Origin: Chryseobacterium jejuense
GTDB taxonomy: Bacteria > Bacteroidota > Bacteroidia > Flavobacteriales > Weeksellaceae
NCBI RefSeq assembly: GCF_017877355.1
Contig: NZ_JAGIPR010000001.1
Location: forward strand, 372,001-436,000
Reading direction: 5' to 3'
DNA length: 64,000 nt
The notes beneath the pieces were generated by a model, which was not told the origin of the DNA, did no database searches, and saw nothing but the letters and a program-made list of their open reading frames with translations. The position numbers were made by a program, and so were the translations under genes. Shown one piece after another: positions 1 through 9,006 of the stretch. Position 1 is the stretch's first letter. Each line of letters begins with the position of its first letter.

Positions 1-308
1 TTGTAGGGAAAACCGGGAATTATTCATTATTCTTTACCGGTGGTGTATACAAAAATATGGGTGATCTTGGAGCAACAATAACAGAAGTGGGAGTCTTTAT
101 AAATAATGGGACAAGTCCTGTTCTTATAGCAAAATCACCTTTACCGTCAGCTGATAACGCTAAAAGGAGTACCAATCATACGATTTCGAATATTATAACA
201 TTAACGAAAGGACAGAGAATATCGGTGCAAACAAGAAGAACTAATTCCTGTGATACGGCTGTTGGGCCGGAGTCAGTTTATACACTAACCTTATCTTATT
301 TGGATTAA
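1..308 (+). CDS. C-terminal part of a GINT-family secreted protein (5' truncated by window)
   Basis: The frame is open from base 3 to the stop at 306-308, so this is the 3' end of a gene that starts before the window. The visible part alternates short beta-strand-like stretches with turns (SLFFTGGVYKN, GVFINNGTSPVLIAKSPL, ISVQTRRTNS) and ends in LTLSYLD. That resembles the C-terminal beta-sandwich of the downstream paralogues, which end in LTLRYMGNF and similar. Only 5 nt separate it from the next gene, so the two are probably cotranscribed. Function unknown; a secreted or surface role is inferred from the paralogues. Confidence 0.6.
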   Translation, partial: VGKTGNYSLFFTGGVYKNMGDLGATITEVGVFINNGTSPVLIAKSPLPSADNAKRSTNHTISNIITLTKGQRISVQTRRTNSCDTAVGPESVYTLTLSYLD

Positions 309-313
309 TAATT

Positions 314-1126
314 ATGAAAAATATTTCAACTTTATTTATAATCGGTAACATCTTTTGTTTTGGCTTTTTAAGTTCTCAGGTCGGCATCAATACCAATGCT
401 GCCAAAACCACATTAGAAATTAAAACAAAAGACAAAGATAATCCGTTGAGCAATGAAGGAGTAATCGTATCAAGGGTAACCTCACTGAATATAACAAGTG
501 CCAAACAACATGGATTATTGGTTTTCCTTGACTTCGAAGATCCCCTCACTGAGGCTATTGAAAAAGGGTTTTATTGGTGGAACAATACAAGTAATACATG
601 GATTCCCATTTTTTCTATGAATAAGATGACCAGGGACAAAACCATTACCTATGTAAGCTGTAAAAATGTATTTGATGAAGGCCCCTTAACTTCTGTTTCA
701 ACCAATGTAAGAACTCTTGGTTTTGACAGTACTACACTTATTGCTAATGATGCGAGTAACTTTGCAGTCAATGCTGCTGGAGAACTGGTTGTCCAAAAAG
801 CAGGCACCTATCATGTTCAGGGCGTACTTTCTCTTCACAGCATTACAAATGGTAATAATGCAGCCAGAGATGCCTATGAAGGAATCATTTTGGTAAATGG
901 TGCAGAGCCTGTACCTAATCTGCGCACTGCATACGGATTTCCTAGCGGCCAAAATGTTCTTGACAGCAACACAGCAATTTCCGGTTTTGTGACCTTAAAT
1001 GTAAATGACAGGATCCGATTCTCCATAAACAGATATTATAAAGACCCTACTTTTACAGATTCTGCTACAATTACCCCCAACGGTATGCTTTCTAATCTTA
1101 CGTTGCGGTATATGGGTAATTTTTAA
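314..1126 (+). CDS. secreted GINT-family protein with C1q-like C-terminus
   Basis: 270 aa. A Sec-type signal (MKN, then a hydrophobic run to about residue 22) precedes SQVGINTNAAKTTLEI, the QVGINT-x-P/A-TLxV block shared with the other members in this window. A middle segment contains GFYWWNNTSNTWIPI, seen in related proteins as a tail-fibre-like region. The last 130 residues look like a beta-sandwich: AGTYHVQGVLSL, then VLDSNTAISGFVTLNVNDRI and NLTLRYMGNF. No outer-membrane anchor or type IX sorting domain is evident. It follows the upstream paralogue by 5 nt. The beta-sandwich assignment is by pattern and not certain. Function unknown. Confidence 0.75.
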   Translation: MKNISTLFIIGNIFCFGFLSSQVGINTNAAKTTLEIKTKDKDNPLSNEGVIVSRVTSLNITSAKQHGLLVFLDFEDPLTEAIEKGFYWWNNTSNTWIPIFSMNKMTRDKTITYVSCKNVFDEGPLTSVSTNVRTLGFDSTTLIANDASNFAVNAAGELVVQKAGTYHVQGVLSLHSITNGNNAARDAYEGIILVNGAEPVPNLRTAYGFPSGQNVLDSNTAISGFVTLNVNDRIRFSINRYYKDPTFTDSATITPNGMLSNLTLRYMGNF

Positions 1127-1748
1127 AAAAATTATCTATGAAGTGTAAAAACTGGATAGTCTTATTTTTCAGCTAAGCCTTTGTTGATACTTTATATTGT
1201 ATGGAATGTCAATGCTTCCTTGTTCAATTTCAAAATTGAAATACAAAACCAAAATGGAAGTTTCAACTCATACCGGTGTTATAAGATTGGTCTTCCTACG
1301 ATTTAATTAAAAAAAACATAATAAAAATACACAATGAAAAATTCAATTATTTTGGAAACTGCTTTGGTTTCTATCCTTATTTTGATCAAGTCTTACTGAT
1401 ACACTGAACCGCGATATAGTACTGGATTCAATATAGCCAACAATAGTATTCTTAATTTTTATATTACCCCAAACATTTATTTAGAGGTTATTTCATAATG
1501 CTTATGTATCGGCAATAATGTTTTATGATTAGCTGCAAACACCTGACGATTAAGTATGCTGAAAATGAAAAACACTAACCTTCATTACAAGCTTTATTTC
1601 TGTATGCACTCTTCGCAAATTTTAATGTTGCCTGAGATTCAGTGATCAAAACTCCTAATTCAATGAATTTGGAAAGAACAAGGTAAACCTGGTCAATCTA
1701 TAAATCATATCGAAAACTCTAAATGTTAAACTTTGAAATATTATTATT
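1127..1748. other. 622-bp gene-poor gap with a possible signal-peptide remnant
   Basis: No full gene is visible. A 21-codon frame at 1334-1399 starts MKNSIILETALVSILILI, resembling the signal peptides of the flanking family but ending at once in a stop. The stretch may be a decayed paralogue. The last bases before 1749 probably hold the promoter of the next gene, but no convincing TAnnTTTG box was found. Confidence 0.35.
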
Positions 1749-2720
1749 ATGAAAAATTTATTATTTGCAATCTTATTGGTATTACCCAATATTATTTATT
1801 CGCAGGCAGGAAATGTCGGAGTAAATACAGTAGTTCCGGGCAGTACTTTTACTGTGAATGGATCTATAGCGGGGCAGTATAAAAGGACATCAGTTTCTAC
1901 AACACTTGGTATTGGAGATTTCTATATGGCTTTTACTGGTTCTTCAGCAGGGACATTCACTTTACCAGCTGCAATAGCAGCAGCACCTGCCACTGGAAAT
2001 ATACTAGGCAGGGTTTATTACATCAAAAATGTTGGAACTGCGCCGCTTACAATTACAGCAAGCGGAACTGAACTGATTGATAATCAATCTGGGGCGGGTG
2101 TTTCAAGTGTAATCCTAACTCCTGGTGGATATACAATGCTCATCAGTAAAGGAACAACAAGTGGAACTACCTGGGAGTTAGGGATTTTGATCAATAAAAC
2201 AACTCCAACAATTGCTGCATTAGGAGCTTCTGATACAGTTACCTATTCTGGAACTACACTAACAAATTTCAATAACAGTATTCCTCAGATTATTCCATTT
2301 TCTATAAGTGATGTTATTGTGAACCAGGGAGGTTCCGCAGCCTGGAACGATGCAGGAGATTACTGGCAGATACTTGAGTCAGGTGTTTATAAAATAGAGG
2401 GGTATGCTTATTTTGGAAGTGGTGGAGCTGTTTCAGGAACTGGAGCTTTTACGGGGATCAACTTGAATATTACCAAGAATGGAACTGCTCTTTCAAATAT
2501 TATTGGTGGAAACAGGGGTAATATTGATAATAACGGAGCCGCAGCTGGAAATACACCCATAAGTGTGAATTGCATTGTACATCTTAATGCTGGGGATAAA
2601 GTATATCTTACAATGAACTGGGGGGCACTGAATAAGCCTACGGTAGATGCTCATATTTCTACCCCTGCTTCTTTGTCGGAAAGTCGAAACTTTTCTTTAC
2701 AGCAATTATCTACACCATAA
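1749..2720 (+). CDS. secreted GINT-family protein with C1q-like C-terminus
   Basis: 323 aa. The signal peptide ends near YSQAG, followed by NVGVNTVVPGSTFTVNG, a variant of the GINT-x-P-xLxV block. Residues 60-150 (FTGSSAGTFTLP, then GTAPLTITASGTELIDNQS) look like a phage-tail-spike-like beta-region. The C-terminal third has the GVYKIEGYAYF strand and LNAGDKVYLTMNWG, the 'aGDkv' turn typical of C1q/TNF-like sandwiches. An intrinsic terminator follows directly. Probably exported to the periplasm or cell surface; ligand unknown. Confidence 0.7.
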   Translation: MKNLLFAILLVLPNIIYSQAGNVGVNTVVPGSTFTVNGSIAGQYKRTSVSTTLGIGDFYMAFTGSSAGTFTLPAAIAAAPATGNILGRVYYIKNVGTAPLTITASGTELIDNQSGAGVSSVILTPGGYTMLISKGTTSGTTWELGILINKTTPTIAALGASDTVTYSGTTLTNFNNSIPQIIPFSISDVIVNQGGSAAWNDAGDYWQILESGVYKIEGYAYFGSGGAVSGTGAFTGINLNITKNGTALSNIIGGNRGNIDNNGAAAGNTPISVNCIVHLNAGDKVYLTMNWGALNKPTVDAHISTPASLSESRNFSLQQLSTP

Positions 2721-2726
2721 TCATTT

Positions 2727-2754
2727 TGGAAATTGCTGTAAAAAGCAATTTCCA
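2727..2754 (+). terminator. intrinsic terminator
   Basis: A perfect 11-bp stem TGGAAATTGCT/AGCAATTTCCA, 6 nt after the stop codon, is followed by GCTTTT. It separates the secreted-protein gene from the helix-turn-helix pair. Confidence 0.7.
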
Positions 2755-2822
2755 GCTTTTAAAAATTAATCTACATACACACAGAATTTATTAATCAGCT
2801 AAAAATTAGCTTTAATACTAAG

Positions 2823-3305
2823 ATGAACATAGATTTTAAAAATATTTATATAGGATCACTGATCAAGCAAAGGGTTTTGGAAACTGGAATTGAAACAGAA
2901 CGTATTTGTAAGTTTTTCAAATGCACTATTGAGCAAATAGACCAAATGTTTTTACAGAAACAACTGGATACTGATGCTTTATTAAAATGGTGCAAATTAC
3001 TTGAATATGATTTTTTCAGAGTCTATTCTCAGCATTTAATATTATATGCTCCACCTGGAAGAGTTAATTCCAGTACCTCCACAAAAGAAAAGGAATCTCA
3101 GCTTCCGCAGTTCAGAAAAAATATTTACACCAAAGAAGTAATCGATTTCATTTTGGAATCCATTGAATACAAAGAAAAAACAAAGGAACAGATCATAAGT
3201 GAATATAAGATTCCTAAAACAACTTTACATAATTGGATCAAAAAATATGCTGTAGGAAATAAGGCAAAAACTCAGGTTAGTAAGCTAAAACTAAATATAA
3301 AATAA
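2823..3305 (+). CDS. helix-turn-helix protein, transposase-like DNA binding
   Basis: 160 aa, basic. The N-terminal 75 residues (IGSLIKQRVLETGIETERI...FFKCTIEQIDQM) resemble an Xre/cro-type helical bundle. The C-terminal part TKEQIISEYKIPKTTLHNWI is a second helix-turn-helix of the Tn3/IS3 OrfA (HTH_21/28) kind, with the signature W after TTLH. There is no DDE catalytic domain and no terminal repeats nearby, so it is more likely a regulator or domesticated protein than an active transposase. It forms a pair with the next gene, 16 nt downstream, inside a cluster of secreted-protein genes. Exact role unknown. Confidence 0.6.
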   Translation: MNIDFKNIYIGSLIKQRVLETGIETERICKFFKCTIEQIDQMFLQKQLDTDALLKWCKLLEYDFFRVYSQHLILYAPPGRVNSSTSTKEKESQLPQFRKNIYTKEVIDFILESIEYKEKTKEQIISEYKIPKTTLHNWIKKYAVGNKAKTQVSKLKLNIK

Positions 3306-3321
3306 TATTATTAAACACAAT

Positions 3322-3681
3322 ATGCAAAAATCAACTCCAGATTATCATCAGATCTATAATGACATAATCAACAAAAAATGCCCATCTAGAAAAGAGGAAT
3401 GTAAATTCTTGTTGAATAAAGAAAGCTTATCTGTATTAGATGTCATTGAGCTTAATAATAAAATTTTTGGTTTATCAGATCAGATGACGGAAGCATTTAA
3501 TCAAAGTCATCGATCTTACAATAAATCTTCCATACTTATGATTTTAGATTATCAAAGAAAAAATAAATTGAGTAATTCACAGCTTGCAAAACATTTTAAG
3601 TTAAGCAGGAATACTGTAACTAAATGGAAGAGGCTGTTTTTAAGTATAGCGGATAGTGTAGGTGAAAATATTCCAAACTAA
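3322..3681 (+). CDS. helix-turn-helix protein, partner of the preceding gene
   Basis: 119 aa. The first 70 residues are alpha-helical with SRKEECKFLLNKESLSVLDVIELNNKI. The C-terminus RKNKLSNSQLAKHFKLSRNTVTKWKRLF is a clear helix-turn-helix whose recognition helix is RNTVTKWK. There is no catalytic domain. It sits 16 nt after another small two-part DNA-binding protein, probably in one transcript. Such paired proteins could regulate, or be left over from, a mobile element. No function is assigned. Confidence 0.6.
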   Translation: MQKSTPDYHQIYNDIINKKCPSRKEECKFLLNKESLSVLDVIELNNKIFGLSDQMTEAFNQSHRSYNKSSILMILDYQRKNKLSNSQLAKHFKLSRNTVTKWKRLFLSIADSVGENIPN

Positions 3682-4174
3682 TTGAGATTCTCTTATCTGG
3701 TTAGTAATGTGAATTTTTTTCAACAGAAGCGTAAAAAACTATGTTTAAAGGAACTATCAATGGATCTCAACAGAATGCGCCATGAAAGAATTTCTATTAA
3801 AAGTTAAAATATATAATTCCAAAAATAAATAGAACAAAAACGATTTCTTATTGCTCTTTTCGATTCTTAAGAATTGAAGTATAAAACACTAAAAAATACA
3901 CTTATGATGAAAACTATTACCTTACATTTCCATACATACGACTCTTAAATAGTTCTTATACTAGCTTTGATAGTTAAGAGTCTATTGGTCTACGGACATA
4001 CAAAATCTATAATTTTTAGTAAATATCTTATTGAGATTTCAAAACATTAGCTGCTCTGTTGATCAGTTTGCAAATGTTTTGTTTTAAAATATTTACTATT
4101 TAAAAACCGCATTATAATTTTTAAAATCATAATACGCGAAAACACATTTGATAATAAATTTTAAACAATAAGTG
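3682..4174. other. gap with no recognisable gene
   Basis: 493 bp of AT-rich sequence with many stops in all frames. No hairpin terminator or perfect TAnnTTTG box was recognised. It must hold the promoter of the four-gene secreted-protein run that starts at 4175. Confidence 0.3.
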
Positions 4175-5026
4175 ATGAAAAAACAATTATTATTGGGAAT
4201 ATCCATTCCCTTTATGACGTTTGCTCAAATTGGAATCAATACGTCAAATCCATATCATTCAGCTGCTCTGCAAGTAGAATCCGGTAATAAAGGCATATTG
4301 ATTCCAAGAGTAAATATCACAAGTACTACATCTCAGTCTCCAATCTCTGTTGCTCCTAAGGATGGATTATTGGTTTATAACTCTGGAACTTCAGCTGGAA
4401 CTTCCCAAACACTTTACTTTTGGGATTCTGCTGCTAATTCTGGAAGTGGGGCATGGAATAAATCATTGTATTTCAAAGAAACGCCCAAGGTTGCTTATAT
4501 CGGGTTGTTAAATAATACCCCAAAGTTAAATAATTTTGTTGCGGGTGAGCAAGAAGCGTTGGTAAGCGGTTCAACAAACAATTACTATATCATCAATTCC
4601 GGATATATGCCTCTGTTGGATTTTGTCTATAATACGACATTGAATGCATGGGAAATCGTTTTGGGGCCTGGGAGTTATACTTTGGAAATAGTACATCAGT
4701 TAAATGCTCCTCCGGCTAATCCTTCAGGTAATGCCGTTGCAATTCAAGGGAGTTATTACAATATGGGATACTATAGTGATCTTGAGCTTTACGAATATAA
4801 TCCGGTTACAAATAGCATTGGAAATTTCATATCAACCAAACGGGTTGAAGGAGCGGTTGTATCCAAAATCAATGAAAATCATAAAGTTCGCTTGCTTCAT
4901 AGTTTTGACGTTGTATCTACAGTAGCCGTTAACTTTAATATTGGAAGAATGGCTGGGAGTAGTTTCAATGATTTGGTTACTGTTTTGGCCAATGGAACAA
5001 TTATTAAAATAACAAAATTAAAATAA
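4175..5026 (+). CDS. secreted GINT-family protein
   Basis: 283 aa from the ATG at 4175; a GTG lies one codon upstream. The signal peptide MKKQLLLGISIPFMTFA is followed by QIGINTSNPYHSAALQVES, the family block, and KGILIPRVNITSTT, the 'GfliPRvt' segment common in these proteins. DGLLVYNSGTS and YFWDSAANSGSGAWN form the typical tail-fibre-like middle. The C-terminal region is mostly beta and ends TIIKITKLK. It is first in a tight run with the next two genes (7-nt gap, then an ATGA overlap), so the three products are made together. Function unknown. Confidence 0.75.
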   Translation: MKKQLLLGISIPFMTFAQIGINTSNPYHSAALQVESGNKGILIPRVNITSTTSQSPISVAPKDGLLVYNSGTSAGTSQTLYFWDSAANSGSGAWNKSLYFKETPKVAYIGLLNNTPKLNNFVAGEQEALVSGSTNNYYIINSGYMPLLDFVYNTTLNAWEIVLGPGSYTLEIVHQLNAPPANPSGNAVAIQGSYYNMGYYSDLELYEYNPVTNSIGNFISTKRVEGAVVSKINENHKVRLLHSFDVVSTVAVNFNIGRMAGSSFNDLVTVLANGTIIKITKLK

Positions 5027-5033
5027 CACAAAG

Positions 5034-5840
5034 ATGAAGAATATATTCATTACTCTCTTTTTATTTTTTATAGGAAATTTATATGCTCAGGTGGGAGTTG
5101 GCACAACAAACCCTCATCCCTCATCTGCATTGGAGGTATCCGGTAATACAGGCAAAGCTTTCATTCCTACAAGAGTAACTTTAGGAGAGCTGTTTGATAA
5201 TACCAATCCCATTAAGAATCCAGCAGAAGGACTAATTGTTTACAATATTGGAGGAACTCAAATGGAAGGCTTCTATATATGGAACAAAGGACTATGGAGT
5301 GCAGTAGCGGCTTCAGCTAATTCCGTTTCCAATGCTGTTGTAACGAATAATGTATCAAACATAATGCTGACCGGATTAGCCAATGGGGTTTTTCAGACCA
5401 TGACAGGAGGTAGCATGATCTTTAGTAGTATTACAGGAGTAAGCTATGATCCTTTAACAGGTAATATAAGCCTCCCAGCAGGAAAATATTCCGTTACAGT
5501 GGCATTGAATATAGTTGTTCCGGATGAAGCTCCGTCGATGGGGTTAGGAAGTACAATACGCACTCATGTGCATTATTATGAAGCAAAGTTAACTAATACT
5601 TCAGGAACGGTACAATATGGATCCAGTGTTTTGGAAAATGCCACGTCGAACGCCAGTGCAGATAAAAAACACGCCGCTAATTTTTCATTTTCCGTCGAAC
5701 TCATTTCTCCAACAACCATTACATTTAAACTGTCACATCATACAGGAGGTACTTATGAGAATGGTTTAGGAGGTTTTTCACCCAATAACGGAAGAATAAC
5801 AGTTTCAAATTCGCTAATTCATGTCCAAAAATCATTATGA
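5034..5840 (+). CDS. secreted GINT-family protein
   Basis: 268 aa. The signal peptide ends at YAQ. VGVGTTNPHPSSALEVSG, KAFIPTRVTLGEL and EGLIVYNIGGTQMEGFYIWN give the family's N-terminal and middle blocks. The C-terminal half (AGKYSVTVALNIVVP, then FSVELISPTTITFKLSHHTGG) is a predicted beta-sandwich. Its stop overlaps the next start as ATGA, which suggests translational coupling. No catalytic motif seen. Confidence 0.75.
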   Translation: MKNIFITLFLFFIGNLYAQVGVGTTNPHPSSALEVSGNTGKAFIPTRVTLGELFDNTNPIKNPAEGLIVYNIGGTQMEGFYIWNKGLWSAVAASANSVSNAVVTNNVSNIMLTGLANGVFQTMTGGSMIFSSITGVSYDPLTGNISLPAGKYSVTVALNIVVPDEAPSMGLGSTIRTHVHYYEAKLTNTSGTVQYGSSVLENATSNASADKKHAANFSFSVELISPTTITFKLSHHTGGTYENGLGGFSPNNGRITVSNSLIHVQKSL

Positions 5841-6631
5841 TGAAAAAAATATTTATAATTATCAATATTGCTTTGGTTTCTATTGTAAAAGCACAAGTGG
5901 GAATCAATACCACTACACCTAATCTTTCTTCAATGCTGGACATTGTGTCCTCTGATAAAGGAGTTTTATTTCCTCAATACGAACTTGCTTCCTTAACAAA
6001 TAATACGTCACCAGTAAATGACCCCATAAAGGGCTCCATTATTTATAATAAAGGAACAGGTGTATCTAATTATCCTAAAGGATATTTTTACTGGACAGGC
6101 AATGCTTGGGAAAGAATGCTTATGAATAATGAAGTAGATCAGATCTTAAGAATTCAGGTTTTTGGCGGAACTTCAGGCCAGCCGATTATAATTCCTAATG
6201 GTACAGGGAATAATATTGTTTCTTTTAACAGTACAGGAGTTATAAATACAATACCCGGCGTTACATTTTCAGGTGGTCAGAATATTATCCTACCTGCAGG
6301 AACATATAGGGTAGATGTCACTTTGGACTGTTATAATGACGACCCTTCTGTAGCAGGTTTTATTACGAATTATAGCTTTTTCGTAGTTAATGCCGGAATT
6401 GTTAATACGAGTAATGCCTTGTTAACAGATCTCAAAACGGGAACTCAGATTTCAGGTAATGGATATGCACCCGGAAGAATACAAGGGTATAAGTTCTCAT
6501 ATATATTACAACTTCCTGCGTCACAGTCTGTAAGATTGATGTTAAATCACGGTAATGGATTTTCAGAAGGTGGAAATACATATGCCAATCAATCAGGACT
6601 GGTTGTTACTTTTTATAAAATGTACGAGTGA
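5837..6631 (+). CDS. secreted GINT-family protein
   Basis: 264 aa. There are two adjacent ATGs; the first overlaps the upstream stop. After the signal peptide (IALVSIVKAQ) come VGINTTTPNLSSMLDIVS, KGVLFPQYELASL and GSIIYNKGTG...YFYWTGNAWERM. The C-terminal half has PAGTYRVDVTLDCY and a strand ending VVTFYKMYE, again consistent with a C1q/TNF-like sandwich. Third in a coupled run of paralogues with only moderate identity, so an old expansion rather than a recent duplication. Confidence 0.75.
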   Translation: MMKKIFIIINIALVSIVKAQVGINTTTPNLSSMLDIVSSDKGVLFPQYELASLTNNTSPVNDPIKGSIIYNKGTGVSNYPKGYFYWTGNAWERMLMNNEVDQILRIQVFGGTSGQPIIIPNGTGNNIVSFNSTGVINTIPGVTFSGGQNIILPAGTYRVDVTLDCYNDDPSVAGFITNYSFFVVNAGIVNTSNALLTDLKTGTQISGNGYAPGRIQGYKFSYILQLPASQSVRLMLNHGNGFSEGGNTYANQSGLVVTFYKMYE

Positions 6632-6693
6632 TTTCCATTTCAGTCCATAATGATTAAATAATCAAACTTTATATTTTAACTAAAACATTTGTT

Positions 6694-8016
6694 ATGAAAA
6701 ATCTTTTATTAATCGCCGCTGTTTCCTGTCCGGCTTTGGTTTTTGCTCAGATAGGTATCAATACCGAATCTCCAAGAGCTACATTCGATGTAAGTGCAAA
6801 AAGAAATGCTGCAGGAATTGCAGATAATACACAGACATATGGTTTGTTGCCACCGCGTCTTACAAGAGCAGAGTTGACAGCTAATACTGCTGTTTATAAT
6901 GTCAATCAGACAGGAGCAATAGTTTATATTAGTGATGTGTCCGGAGGAGATACTAACTCGCCGAGGAATAATGTAAATTCTGTGGGACATTATTATTTTG
7001 ATGGTACACTTTGGCAGAAGATATCTGTACCATATACAGCAACGAATGGGGTTACGATGTCTGGAAATAGTATAAAATTAGGTGGTACCCTTGTTGAGCC
7101 CACTACTATTTCAGGATTGACGGATGTCAACAAACTGGCTATGACAGCTACCGGAGTAGATGCTATTAATTTAGATAGTAATACTTTAAGTCTTGATGCT
7201 ACCAATAATAGAGTGGGTATAGGGCTTAATAATCCTTCCGAAAAATTGGATGTTGCTGGTAATATATCGGTTAATACAAATTCAACCGGTACAGCTTCGT
7301 CAGTGAAGTTTTACGAAGATTTGGCAAACGGATCTAATTTGATATCCGTACAATCTCCTGCAAATCTTCCTGCGAATAGGACTCTGACTCTTCCCTCAAA
7401 TGCTCCGGTCAACGGATATGTTTTGACAACAAATGGTGCTGGAGTAACACAGTGGGGAGCTATGAATCCTGCTTCAGCAACATTAGCCTCTATCTCCTTA
7501 ACGAATGAAGCGTTAGGTGCTACCAGCATTACGAATGGAGGAATTGATGGTGGCAGCGTAAATCAAAGGTTCTTTCAAAAGTTTGATACCACCGTTACAG
7601 ATCCCAATGGTCGTTTTAATCTTACTAATGGAACCTATACAGTTGCCCAATCAGGGATTTACTTAATTACAGCCTATATTATGCCTAATTCTATTCCAGA
7701 CCGGAATACAAATGGTTTTTTTTATCCTGTAAATCTTGAAATAAGAAAAAATACAGGTGGAAATCCTTCAGGGGGAACTATTATAATGGATAATGCAACA
7801 ATACGATGGGCAACACCACTGCAGGCAGCACTGCGTTATTCCGTAGTTGTTACAGGAATGGTTTCATTAACTGCCGGAGATACCCTCAATGCAGTGGTTT
7901 ATCTTACTGGAACAAATGCCGCCGCAAGTGCAACTGGTGGTATTTCCTATCCGGCAACTTTTGGTTATGCTAACCTTGCCGAATTTAAAGCACTATTCAG
8001 TGTTACTGCACTGTAA
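6694..8016 (+). CDS. long secreted GINT-family protein with tail-fibre-like middle
   Basis: 440 aa, the longest of the group. The signal peptide is followed by QIGINTESPRATFDVSA and YGLLPPRLTRAEL. Residues 170-190 (NNRVGIGLNNPSEKLDVAG) match the 'vGIGtxxPsekLdV' motif seen in phage tail fibres and in proteins with chaperone-of-endosialidase domains, although no endosialidase domain follows. The C-terminal 150 residues are beta-rich, with GIYLITAYI and LTAGDTLNAVVYL. A strong terminator ends the transcript. Probable surface or secreted fibre-like protein. Confidence 0.75.
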   Translation: MKNLLLIAAVSCPALVFAQIGINTESPRATFDVSAKRNAAGIADNTQTYGLLPPRLTRAELTANTAVYNVNQTGAIVYISDVSGGDTNSPRNNVNSVGHYYFDGTLWQKISVPYTATNGVTMSGNSIKLGGTLVEPTTISGLTDVNKLAMTATGVDAINLDSNTLSLDATNNRVGIGLNNPSEKLDVAGNISVNTNSTGTASSVKFYEDLANGSNLISVQSPANLPANRTLTLPSNAPVNGYVLTTNGAGVTQWGAMNPASATLASISLTNEALGATSITNGGIDGGSVNQRFFQKFDTTVTDPNGRFNLTNGTYTVAQSGIYLITAYIMPNSIPDRNTNGFFYPVNLEIRKNTGGNPSGGTIIMDNATIRWATPLQAALRYSVVVTGMVSLTAGDTLNAVVYLTGTNAAASATGGISYPATFGYANLAEFKALFSVTAL

Positions 8017-8027
8017 CTAAAAATAGC

Positions 8028-8063
8028 AATACCCTCAAAAAGGTATACCTTTTTGAGGGTATT
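8028..8063 (+). terminator. strong palindromic intrinsic terminator
   Basis: A perfect 36-bp palindrome centred on GTA/TAC, arms beginning AATACCCTCAAAAAGG, followed by TTTTAATT. It lies 11 nt after the stop of the long secreted-protein gene. Confidence 0.85.
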
Positions 8064-8211
8064 TTTAATTCATTATTTAATCTTCATTTTAAACCTGTTT
8101 AAACTTTTATTTTTCTTAGGAATCAAATAGAAAAGGCCAGATAATGTAGGCTGATCCATGTGATATTAATTGTTTCATATCTAACCAGCAAAGCCTTGAA
8201 ACTGGTCCTGG

Positions 8212-8718
8212 ATGATTTTCTTCCCTGACATTTCAATATTCCAGCTTCTAAAAATTATTTTTGATACTATTAACCAAAAGAGCTTCTTATTTAAAATCAT
8301 TCTTAATGAAAAAAAATATAATTTTTATGGAGTTAAAAAGCTGATTTCTATATTGTTATTATCATTGTATTTGGTTTCTACAACCGAACTTTACCAGCTT
8401 TTGAAGATGCCGCTTCTCATTGAGCATTATATTCAGCACAAAAAACTCAATCCTGAAATGTCGCTTACAGCATTTCTGAAAACCCATTATGATCACCCTT
8501 TGAAAGACAGTGACCACGATCAGGATCAGAGATTGCCATTTGTTTCACATACAAGCCTGCTCTCTGTGGTTTTCACCATTAATCCTTCCTTGGATTTTCA
8601 TTGTATAGAGAAGGCATTTAATCCTATTGAAATTAAGAAGACCTTTTATAAAAGTGCTCTTTACAATAAAAAAAATCTCAATTCTATCTGGCAGCTGCCA
8701 AGATTTAGTCAATCTTAA
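8212..8718 (+). CDS. small membrane-anchored protein of unknown function
   Basis: Up to 168 aa. The true start is unsure, because the conserved part begins near VKKLISILLLSLYLVSTTELYQLL (about residue 41), a signal anchor, with no ATG at that point. It is followed by a histidine- and aspartate-rich stretch HYDHPLKDSDHDQDQRLPF. Similar small proteins in flavobacteria are, from memory, often next to metal-transport genes. Here it precedes a P-type ATPase, and a second, broken copy follows that ATPase. A metal-related periplasmic role is plausible but not shown. Confidence 0.5.
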   Translation: MIFFPDISIFQLLKIIFDTINQKSFLFKIILNEKKYNFYGVKKLISILLLSLYLVSTTELYQLLKMPLLIEHYIQHKKLNPEMSLTAFLKTHYDHPLKDSDHDQDQRLPFVSHTSLLSVVFTINPSLDFHCIEKAFNPIEIKKTFYKSALYNKKNLNSIWQLPRFSQS

Positions 8719-8804
8719 TCTGTTTTTCTCAGTTATTTTTTTTGACTGGGAAGGTATTCTGTTTCTCAGAGAAGTGTCTGTATGTAATGCGGATGCATTG
8801 AACC

Positions 8805-8930
8805 TATGTCAAGAATGGTGAAATGCCACTTACATCCTATACTGTTGTTCATCGGAATGCAAAGCTGTCCGATACTCAAAAATCAGAAATAGAACAATGG
8901 GTGAAAGAAGTGAAACAACAGATTGAATAG
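8805..8930 (+). pseudogene. C-terminal fragment of a heme-binding-domain protein
   Basis: The frame reads VKNGEMPLTSYTVVHRNAKL and then SDTQKSEIEQWVKEVKQQIE before TAG. The GEMPLxSYTxxHxxAKL pattern is the C-terminal end of the small heme-binding domain family (Haem_bd). A stop at 8799-8801 lies immediately upstream in the same frame and no CxxCH-bearing N-terminus is present, so only a remnant remains. Confidence 0.5.
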
Positions 8931-9006
8931 TAGGTTGTTAAAAAACGGAAAGAGTATTCTGATATAACAAAAACAATCAGTAAATTTAATATCATATCCA
9001 TTTCAT

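Noticed and set aside
2823..3681. Active insertion sequence encoded by the two helix-turn-helix proteins
   Set aside because: No DDE or serine/tyrosine catalytic domain and no flanking inverted repeats were found.
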